Of a stretch of 64,000 bases of DNA, positions 1 to 8,559 are shown one piece after another; within the stretch, counting starts at the first letter, position 1; every line of letters starts with the position of its first letter. Below the pieces are notes generated by a model. That model saw nothing but the letters and a program-made list of their open reading frames with translations. It was not told the origin of the DNA and made no database searches. Origin of the DNA: Scenedesmus sp. ARA3 (Eukaryota; Chlorophyta; Chlorophyceae; Sphaeropleales; Scenedesmaceae). The stretch covers positions 62,001 to 126,000 of the forward strand of contig RWJK01001732.1 in the NCBI GenBank assembly GCA_004335835.1, read 5' to 3'. A program made the position numbers and the translations under genes.

Positions 1-1
1 T

Positions 2-880
2 GCTGACGCCACTGCTACAGATAGCAGCAGCAGCAACAACAACAGCACCTATCAGTTTGTTGCTACGGGGCCGGGTGGTGTTGGATCTGGCCGTGTGTTT
101 CTGGCAGAGCATCTCATCTTTGCATCTGGTCCGCTTGATGTTCGTAAGCTGGGTGGTGACCTAGGCAGGCTGCTAGCAGCAGCACCAGAAACAGCATCTA
201 TTAGGCCGGTAGAAGTTGCTGTATATGATGCATTCTATACCCAGCGGTTTTGGGAGGGTTACATGGTGCATCGCTACTACAACATGCCTGTGCGCACAGA
301 TGCAAGCTGCCTGGTTTTCAGCGAGTTTCCAGGTCATGCGTACTTCCGAGTGGCCAATGCAACACGGCCAGTGTACAGCACAGACTTGCGCTGCATTGAG
401 TTCTGGAGGCAGCTGTACAACACGTCTGGCATGCCTGGGGTTCGAAGCTATATGCATTCCAGTCTGCAGCAGATGTTTCCGATGCAGTAGATCCCTGCCC
501 CATATTTTGATGCATTCATGGTGCATGAGGACGGATGGCATCTTGTGAACTACGGGGCATCGCAGCGCAACGTAACCATCGAGTCGATTTACGCTTGGGC
601 TGCGTCACCGCTAGGAAAGGGGCGTAATCTCTGCTTAGTCGGTGAGGCGTATTACGGCATCAGTCCCGGGTGGACTGCTGGCGCCTGGAGGACAGCAGCA
701 CGATGCGTCAAGCAACAGTTTGCAGGGGTGCTGTCTGGATCTGCGCGTGCTGCGGCTGAGTACATCAGCAGTGGATGCAACGGGCTGCAGGTGTTTTCAA
801 ATGAGGTTGTGCTGCCCAGGAACATGTCCATGCCTGGTTTAAACCCTGCCACTGGCAAGGTTCTGCCAGCAGACGAGTGA
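2..880 (+). CDS. Flavin amine oxidase-like protein, C-terminal part (5' incomplete, in-frame TAG)
   Basis: One frame is open from base 2 to TGA 878-880 except for a TAG at 488-490. After the stop it continues with IPAPYFDAFMVHEDGW, so the same protein resumes. The C-terminal motifs LCLVGEAYYG and, five residues on, GWTAGAW match the GE-x-Y ... GW-x-x-GA signature that closes the FAD site in amine and L-amino-acid oxidases. YSTDLR resembles the conserved S-x-TDLP segment. These enzymes oxidise amines with FAD and release ammonia and peroxide; the substrate here cannot be told. The Rossmann GxGxxG start lies outside the window. The TAG follows a CAG at a probable glutamine codon, so it could be a C-to-T nonsense change, a sequencing error or a decaying gene. 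Family call fairly secure, intactness unsure. Confidence 0.6.
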
Positions 881-2050
881 TGTGGTGATTGTGCTTGTTT
901 CTTTGTTGCATCTGCGCTCTGTTGCCTCTTTGAACATGTTTGCATCCATCTTTGATGCTGATGTTGGAGCGAAGGTGGGTTGCAGCTGCAGTACTCTGAC
1001 GGTTTGGACGATGATGAGTTGTTCTTCGATGTTTCCTCCCCCTATGAGCCTCTCGTTGGCTCCTGACTGGGGTTCCCACTCCTCGTTGAGTGGAGCATGT
1101 AATGTAATGTAATGTAATGTAGTACAACAGCAGCCGCTGGCATGAAGTTGGGTGTGAAGTGATTTGTGTTTTTTCATAGCTGGAGCTTCTGAACTGCGTG
1201 TTGAGGCTGTTGAGCCACGCCCTTGGCAGCATTGAGTTGGCTGCAGTAGAGGTGGCAGTTGGCAGCACTTTGCAGGCGTGCCGTGTGGTGCTGCTGTCGC
1301 TGCAGCTAATACATAGGCAGTGGCTGCAATGCTGATGGTGTTTCTAAATGAGGTGGTGCTGCCCAGGAATGTGTCCATGCCTGGCTTGAACCCTGCCACT
1401 GGCAAGGTACTGCCAGCAGACGAGTGATGTTGGAATTATGCCTCGTTTCCGATGTTGCATGCATTGCTGTTGCATGCAATGTTGTTGCAATGTTGTTAGT
1501 TTTGAGCTCTGTTGTTACTTTCATCATGTTTGCAGCCGTCTTGATGCTGGAGCCAAGATGGGTTGCAGTAGGACAATGACCGCTGGCCCTCATGCAGTTT
1601 TGATCAAGTTGGATGTGGGTTGTTGTTTTGTGTAGATTTGTAGTCGGAGGCTTCTGAACTGCGCTGTGTTGAGGCTTTTAACGCTGCTTGCTGCAGTGCA
1701 ATGCGGCTCATAAACAGTGAGGGAGCGGACGTCACACAGTGTTGCTTGCGGGTCTCATCGCACCTTGATTGTGGCACGAATGTTAGCAGGGGGACACTGA
1801 GCCATGCCATTAGCAGCATTGTGGTGGTTGCAAGTTGAGAGTTACATGTCCTACGCATCAGAATGCCTGGGAATGTCTTCATGCCAGCCTTGAACCCTGC
1901 CACTGGCAAGTGTTGCCGAACTATGAGTGATGGTGACTGCGAACATGCTTCCTTGCACTCTGTTCTCAGCCTATCATGCTCCACAGAACTCCTTGACATC
2001 ATGATAGTTCATAGTACACAAAGCCCACGGCTGCTGGGCGGCTGCACACT
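881..2050 (+). repeat. Two decayed tandem copies of the amine oxidase 3' end and 3' flank
   Basis: The last roughly 85 coding bases of the amine oxidase, ending in the GLNPATGKVLPADE-like tail and stop, recur at about 1295-1428 and 1815-1935. The 3' flank around 'gagctctgttg' and 'cttctgaactgcg' is repeated with them. The repeat unit is about 520-545 bases. The second copy retains the tail and stop; the third has drifted after GLNPATGK. They lie downstream of the gene, as expected for duplications of its 3' edge. No separate gene is seen here. Confidence 0.8.
995..1120 (+). mobile_element. Short dispersed element with TGTAA-repeat tail and AGTAC target duplication
   Basis: This 126-base block is present in copy 1 of the local tandem repeat but absent at the matching place in copy 2. 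It is flanked by AGTAC at 990-994 and 1121-1125. It contains an inverted repeat around CCACTC/GAGTGG and ends in four tandem TGTAA units. A related block lies on the minus strand near 46610-46690. It has no coding capacity. A SINE-like or LINE-3'-end-derived element is the best guess. Confidence 0.55.
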
Positions 2051-2426
2051 CTGAATGCCTGATGCTGCAGTTGTGGTGTGAGGGTTAGTGGTAATCTGTT
2101 GTTGCCCCGTACTGCTTTCAGGTTGATTGACTGTTGTCGCGCTTGTAACTGTTTCCTTCTGGCTGCAGCGGTGTGTGAGGTTGGTGGCAAATTGGGTGGC
2201 AAGTATAATGGAAGGCCACAAACTGGCTCTTCAAGGTGCATCAACCGCCAGACTCAACCTTTGAAATTTGAACTCCGCTGAAGGCGCGGCAGCAGGGCTG
2301 CGGGGCTGCTATCCTCACAGCAGGCTGCTGCTGTCGTTACCGGTATGCTTGCCCAGGAAACAGCCGTACTTAGCAACATCTTATCGAGCGCGCATAAGCT
2401 CCCGGTGCTATCATTGCGCCCAAACG

Positions 2427-2960
2427 TTACAACAGCCACGACCGGCTGACACCCACAACAGCCGGCAGCTGCCTACTAGGTGCCTTGCCAGCTCCTGCCG
2501 CCGCCGCTGCTGCTGCTGCTGCTGCTGTTGTGGCTATGCCTGGCAACTGCATTTGCACCGCCTCAGGCGGCTGAACAGCTTTGCAGCTTATGTCGCAGCT
2601 GCTGGTGTTGCCGGCCAGCGTGCCTGGAGACAGCTTTGCTCTGCCACAACGCTTCACCTGAGGTTCGCTACTCCCAATGCACACCAGGCTACTGCAGCCG
2701 CCAGGAACTGCTGACAGCCACCACAGCCGGCTTTTGCCTGCCAGCAGTTTTGCCTGCTGCTTCTCCTGCTGCTGCTGCTGCTGCTGCTGCTCTGGGTTTG
2801 TCTGGCAGCTGCATCTGCACCACCACAGGCGGCTGAACAGCTTTGTAGTTTATGTCGCAGGTGCTGGTGTTGACTTCCAGAGTGCCTGTGGCGAGCTGTG
2901 CTGTGCCCTAACGCTCCAACCTGGGCTCTGAAGCTCCCCACGCATTATAAATTGTCACAA
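2427..2960 (-). repeat. Two extra copies of the metallophosphoesterase last-exon 3' end
   Basis: Reading the minus strand, the segment encoding NASTCDISYKAVQPP with its Ala-rich tail and stop recurs downstream of the real last exon. Copies centre on about 2830-2930 (NTSTCDINYKAVQPP, stop TAG at 2689-2691) and 2570-2670 (NTSSCDISCKAVQPP). The unit is about 260-300 bases and each copy carries its own CTG-type tract. These copies are not needed for the protein and are drifting. Confidence 0.8.
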
Positions 2961-2982
2961 AAAAATGTCATTTTACAGCACG

Positions 2983-5160
2983 TCATTGCAGCCTCCAACA
3001 CCGGCTGACCCCCACCACAGCCGGCTTCTGCCTGCCAGCTGCCTTGCCAGCTCCTGCTGTTGCTGCTGCTGTTGCTGCTGTGGGTTTGCTTGGCAGCTGC
3101 AGCTGCACCACCACAGGCGGCTGAACAGCTTTGTAGCTTATGTCACAGGTGCTGGCGTTGACTGCCAGAGTGCCAGTGGCAAGCTGTGATGTGCCGTAGC
3201 TTTCATGGATGTGGATCCAAACACATGCAGCGCAGGCTGCACACGCTCCAGTGCCTGGTGCAATGCAATGCAGTGCGGCACAGCAGCCAGGATTAGAATC
3301 TGCATCAGAGAATTTGAGTGAACAGGTCGCCCATCAAGCTTACACTCATGGGCCAAGGAAGCATATGTAGTGTGCTGATGTTCTGCATGGATGTGGATCC
3401 AAAGACGTGCAGCACAGGCTGCACACGCTCCAGTGCCTAGCGCAGAGCACCGCAACAAAAAAACAGCTGCATCTGAGTTTCACATGCGCGCACACTGTCT
3501 TACCGTTACTGTGTAACCGCACAGAACAGGGTTGGCAGCAAACAGCAGCAACAAGACAAGCATGTCTGCCTGCTGGAAGCGAGGGAGCAGCCAAGCTTGT
3601 GTGTCAGCAGCAAGCGATGGTCATGCATGGTCACACACCAAATGCATAGCCGCTGCGTTGGCTTGGCTGCAGTGCTCCGGCACAGCACTATTTAGGTAAG
3701 AACATGCTTGAAGCATAGAAGGTTGTTGCATAAGCGGCGCACGTTTGTCAGCTGTGGGCAGCCGCAGCTACTGCCGCTGCCGTTGGTGTCCAGCACCCCC
3801 GCTGGCGGCCCATGTGTTAGCAGTATGTCTGTGTCTCCAGGGACGCGGGACCACACCTGCACAACAGCAGACCACACAGACAGCACCAACACAACCAGTG
3901 AATGGCCGCCCCTGCATCAGCAGTATTGTAATATGTTGCATTATCTCCTTGCGCAGTTGTGCATTTACCATGCCTAAACCTGTCACACTTCTTCTCACCT
4001 GAGCTGCTGCAGCTGCATCGGCAGTTGCAAATGCCCAACCGCAGAACTCCAGGGTTTGGGGGCTGCCCCAGAACCGCAGCCCACAGCATCCACACAGCTG
4101 ATACCGAGATGCACTGCTGAGCAAGTCGGCTGTGCATCAGCACCACGCAACTGTCTTGCAACAACAATACCACGCAGAATTGCTCTCGCGTGTCTGTTGC
4201 AACCAAACAGCACATGTGCCTAAGAATGGCATGTACGCAACCTCCCCACCTGAGCAGCTGCAGCTGCATCAGCGGTTGCAAATGCCCAGCCGCAGAACTC
4301 CGGGGTGTGGGGGCTGCCCCAAAACCGCAGCCCAGTCACAGCATCCACACAGCTGACTTGAAGATGCAGCAAGATGGCTGTGCACAGCACCCCGCGCTGT
4401 CAAACAGATGCCACGCTGGCAGCAAATCGAATTCCTGTTGTGCCTGCCCTGTAACACAGCAGCACATGCTGGCCTTGTGTTATGTTTGAACCCTGCTCAC
4501 CTGAGCTGCTGCAGCTGCATCAGCAGTTGCGAATGCCCAGCCGCAGAGCTCCGGGGTGTGGGCGCTGCCCCAAAACCGCAGCCCAGTCACAGCATCCATA
4601 CAGCTGATTCCGAGATGCAGCAAGAAAGCTGTGCATTAGCACCACGCACCTGTCTTGCAACAACTATACCACGTTGACAACAAGCAGAACTCGTCTCGCA
4701 CCTCTGTGGCCAACCAAACAGCACATGTGGCTAGGCATGATATGTACGCAACCTTATCAACTGAGCTGCTGCAGCTGCATCAGCGGTTGCGAATGCCCAG
4801 CCGCAGAACTCCGGGGTTTGGGGGCTGCCCCAAAACCGCAGCCCAGTCACAGCATCCACACAGCCGACTTGAACATGCAGCAAACGGGCTGTGCATCAGC
4901 ACCCCGCGGTTGTCTTTCTGAACAGATGCCGCCACACTCGCAACAAACCGAATTCATCTGATGACTGTCCTTGAAACATCGGCACATGCTGGTTATGTAA
5001 TGTGTTACAAAATCATCTTACCTGAGCTGCAGCAGCTGCATCGGCGGTTGCAAATGCCCAGCCGCAGAACTCTGGGGTTTGGGGGCTGCCCCAAAACCGC
5101 AGCCCAGTCACAGTATCCACACAGCCAGAGTTCTCCAGGTACACAATGCCGCTGCTGTAG

Positions 5161-5198
<38 letters not shown>

Positions 5199-5233
5199 AC
5201 TGCTGCTGTTGCTGCTGGTATAGAAGTCAAGGA

Positions 5234-5265
<32 letters not shown>

Positions 5266-5349
5266 GTTGTTGCAAGGGCTGGGTTGGTGAGCAGGGCGCG
5301 AGCTGCTGCTGCGTCCTCTCTGGTGTGGTGGAAGCTGCACACATGACAC

Positions 5350-5381
<32 letters not shown>

Positions 5382-6149
5382 GATGCAGCAGATGCAGGTG
5401 GGCTGCCTTGCACAGGCATGTGGCGATCACTGCGCTGCTGTCATGCGTCCACATTTGCGTTTGTGTGCAGCTCTTGCTTGCCGCCTCCATAGCCTGTCAC
5501 AAAAGGCAGCAACTGTGCATGGCGACCACTGGGCTGCAGTTTGTAACTCTCTGTAAGCCTGACATGCTGGAGTTGTACAGCACAGGCACTCTAAAAACCG
5601 CAATTTTGTCTGGCAAAAACATGATCAAGTGCTGCAGCCATGCAGCTCACCGCCTCCAGTGCCTGTCATAGAAGGCAGCGTCCAAGGTCACGTCATGGTT
5701 GCCAGCAATTACTACCTTCAGCCTGTGCGGCTGCTGCTGCAGCCAGTGCAGGAAGGCTTGCACCTGAATCAGTCAGGAACGAGCTTGGTATCAGTTTTGG
5801 TGCACGATTGTTTGGTGCTGCTTCACAGCAGGCTGGTCCAGAGGCAACCACAGCAAGCTGCGCCATTGACAGATGCAAGCAGATGCAAGTGCATGCGCTT
5901 TGCGCAAAGGATGTTGTTACAGGACGCCTTGAGGAGAGCTGACTGCTGCTCAGCTAGTTTAGGTTCATGAACCAGAAAGCATAAACGCCTGTCTACCAAT
6001 AGTTTGCTTGCAGGAAGGCTTGCCTCTGCCAGTGTGCCTGTGTTGCTGAAGTCCCCAGCATGCAGCAGGATGTCTCCATGCGGCAGCTGGCCCTGCAGCG
6101 GCCTGCAGTGCGTGTCTGAAACGCACACTATGGTTGTGGATACGGTCAT
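2983..6149 (-). CDS. MPPED-type (UPF0046) calcineurin-like metallophosphoesterase
   Basis: Exons read on the minus strand: 6149-6024, 5763-5651, 5334-5022, 3856-3743 and 3254-2983. The first four join in phase. Family motifs appear in order: VCVSDTH (about residues 8-14), GDILLHAGDFSNTG (25-38), VVIAGNHD (59-66), LRFWGSPQTPEFCGWAFA, DILLTHGPP (about 194-202), then LHVFG and, in another frame, IHESYG followed by VNASTCDISYKAVQPP. These build the two-metal site of class III cyclic-nucleotide-type phosphodiesterases related to MPPED1/2. Intron 1 has a GC donor (GAG|GCAAGC). Exon 3 includes a serine run coded by AGC repeats between LLTNPALAT and GIVYLENSG. The last exon needs a one-base frame change after LHVFG to reach the final histidine motif. 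A TGTAA poly(A)-type signal lies just after the TGA. Convergent with the amine oxidase. Confidence 0.82.
3372..3448 (-). repeat. Upstream copy of the last-exon 5' edge (metallophosphoesterase)
   Basis: An acceptor-like CTAG followed by codons for ALERVQPVLHVFG repeats the start of the last exon, whose functional copy begins at 3254. Homology stops soon after GGATCCACATCCATG. It lies upstream of the real exon, as expected for duplication of an acceptor edge. It shows the same apparent frame break as the functional copy. Confidence 0.75.
3999..4865 (-). repeat. Four tandem copies of the exon 3 donor edge (metallophosphoesterase)
   Basis: About 105 bases of exon 3, coding for LRFWGSPQTPEFCGWAFA, plus the start of intron 3 recur at about 3999, 4247, 4499 and 4754. 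The period is about 250 bases. The real exon edge is at 5022. Three copies keep a GT donor after CTCAG; the one at 4754 has TT instead. All lie downstream of the real exon on the minus strand. Confidence 0.88.
5470..5535 (-). repeat. Decayed copy of the exon 2 donor edge (metallophosphoesterase)
   Basis: On the minus strand this stretch reads VAAFCDRLWRR, matching DAAFYDRHWRR at the end of exon 2 (5651). It is followed by GGCAAGC where the real exon has GGTGAGC. It lies downstream of exon 2, inside intron 2. Confidence 0.6.
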
Positions 6150-8019
6150 TGGGGTTTGATCGGTGGTTGCGATGGAATTGCCAGTGTTGGAAGAGCAGCT
6201 GAAGTCAAAGTTGCACGACAGCTGAGAGATACCGGAATCCCAACAGCAAAAGAGCTGAAGAAAGCATGATACTATAAATTTGAAAGTTCAGCTTCTCACA
6301 AGATGCGAACGGGACAGTTCACCTGCCCTTCTTACGCACAACGTTCGTGACACGTCACGACGGTCTGGCTGCCAATCACATTGAGTTTGTTTTGCCGAAT
6401 CCTGCAAGCTCCACAGCGTGGACGGTTGAGTGCTGTTACCATTGTCCAGAACAAAAGGTTGCCAGATCAGAACAACAGCAGGGTGCCCACCACCTCCGCT
6501 GGTGCAACATCCGCAACGCAATCCTTGGACCAAGCACTCTGCAACAACGCGCTCAAGGCAGTTGCAGGTGCAGGTCCATGCATCGCCCAGCACGCATGCT
6601 GTACAGCGATAGAGCGACAACAAACAGCCTATGCGTAAAACTATGCGATCCAGGCAACTTGCAGGTTGCGTGCCAAGCTTCGTATGCAGCCTGCGGCGCA
6701 GCATGCCGCATGCTGCAGCTGCCGCAGCACCCACGCACAGCTGTACTGCTGGGCTGTGCACAAACACAGCCAGTGCTGCTGCCAATCAATGTACTCGCGC
6801 CTCCAGCAGCAACGCCATCCCCATGCAAGCCTGCCCAATGCAATGCGCATTTCATTTCACCCTGATGTCTCAGAAATGCGTGGAATGTGTCACTGTTCTG
6901 ATCGCATGCATCCAAACATGAGCCCATACACGATGTGTCCACCACTTGACAAGCAGCAGTTGCTGCTGCACAGCTCCTTGCAATCAGCAGCAGGCCACAG
7001 ATGAGCCGCTGATGTGCATGCACAGCGATGCATGTGCACGTCTTCAACAAGCGTGCAGGCATCCTCTGTGCCAAGCCACACTCAAGGCGGTGCAGTGCAA
7101 CGCCCATGCTAGGAATGAGCTGCAATGTATGCGCCACAACAAGAAATCACGTGATGCAGATGCTTCACCTGCATCTATGGCGCATCGACGTCACACGCAT
7201 ATGCTGCGCAGAATAAAGCGCACACATATGCTGCGCATCATGGGGTGAGGTGCACGTTGGCTGGGCACGCTGCTGCTGCTGCTGCTGGCTGCGCGATGCT
7301 GTACAGCTCGCCACGAGCCGAAAAGCAGCTACAAGCCAGGAATCAAACAAGCTGCAGCTCAGGCGATTTCCAGAGCAGAAACTGCTGCTCTTGTGCTATC
7401 AGCACTGGAGTTGCCGGCGATGTCGCTGCCGCTGTAGCTGGCAGGACTTGCGGATGCCTGTGCTGCTGCTGCTGCAGCCGTGGCTGCTGGCAGCAGGCCG
7501 TGCAGGAGGCCTGCGTGTGTGATGTGCTTTGAATGCACTAAATGCATGTGTCTTCTTCGGCACGTCACCAGGGTGTGCTGATGCGCGGCCAGTGCAGCGC
7601 GCATCGCTGCGCATTGCATGATCACCTTGAGAAGCTCGATGCCAGTCTGACGGCATAGCACCTTATGGTAAGTTGCTGTCAAGATGCCGCATTCTCTGGA
7701 GCTTGTTCCTGCATCAACTGCTGCTGCTGCTGTTTGGTTTCCATCACAGAGCTGCAAGCATAGTCGGCAGCAGCATCAGAAGGCAGTGAACGTCATAATA
7801 TAACAGCAAGTACTACTCAGTAGGCTGGTGGGTAGCATGAAGAACAAACACAGGTATCACCACTGACACAACAACTTGCAGGCCTGGGGGGCCAAACAAA
7901 CAGCGTGTTAAGGATCCCACACGCTTCATACCTATGCACATAGATGTGTTACTGCCTGGTCCTCTGCAGGTCAGCCAACGGCGGCTTGCCTGCTGCTTAC
8001 CTGTTTCAACCTCGCTGAA

Positions 8020-8058
<39 letters not shown>

Positions 8059-8146
8059 GCTGAGAACCTCAGTGATCATGCTCACGTGTTCACTGCTGGC
8101 CCCTCAGCGAAGGCTGCTGCTGCTGCTAATGCGAGCAACCTATTGC
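6150..8146. other. Intergenic region between metallophosphoesterase and MED10
   Basis: I see no recognisable gene. The open frames here are low-complexity or Cys/His/Ala-rich and match no family I know. The part next to 6150 should hold the 5' leader of the metallophosphoesterase, and the part next to 8146 the 3' end of MED10. Short CTG/CAG tracts occur near 7270, 7465 and 7725, and a run at about 8021-8055. Confidence 0.5.
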
Positions 8147-8278
8147 TCACTTGTACACTGCTGCCGCCTCGGGAAATGCTGCCGTGGCTGAGGCTAAGAG
8201 TTGATCCTTCAGCGCTTGGATGGCAGCTACCCTGCCAGCCGCCAGCTGCAGCAGAAAGCCACGTCAGCAGCAGCAGCG

Positions 8279-8316
<38 letters not shown>

Positions 8317-8409
8317 GTCAGCACACAGCCGCCAGCTTGTCCATGATAACTTGGGTTGCCACCACCCTGCCAGCCGCCAGCTGCAGCACACAGCCACGTC
8401 GGCAGCAGT

Positions 8410-8459
<50 letters not shown>

Positions 8460-8507
8460 TAATGTCAGCACACAGCCAGCCGCCAGCTGCAGTAGCCAGC
8501 CACGTCA

Positions 8508-8559
<52 letters not shown>

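Noticed and set aside
4132..4961. Plus-strand frames with repeated PQPSHSIHTAD
   Set aside because: Antisense of the repeated metallophosphoesterase exon 3 edge copies.
3999..5022. Regularly spaced repeats as a CRISPR array
   Set aside because: Repeats of about 105 bases encode an exon, spacers are also related, and the host is eukaryotic.
6553..7137. 194-codon minus-strand open frame
   Set aside because: Cys/His/Ala-rich by composition, with no motif and no exon-edge copies like the true genes nearby.
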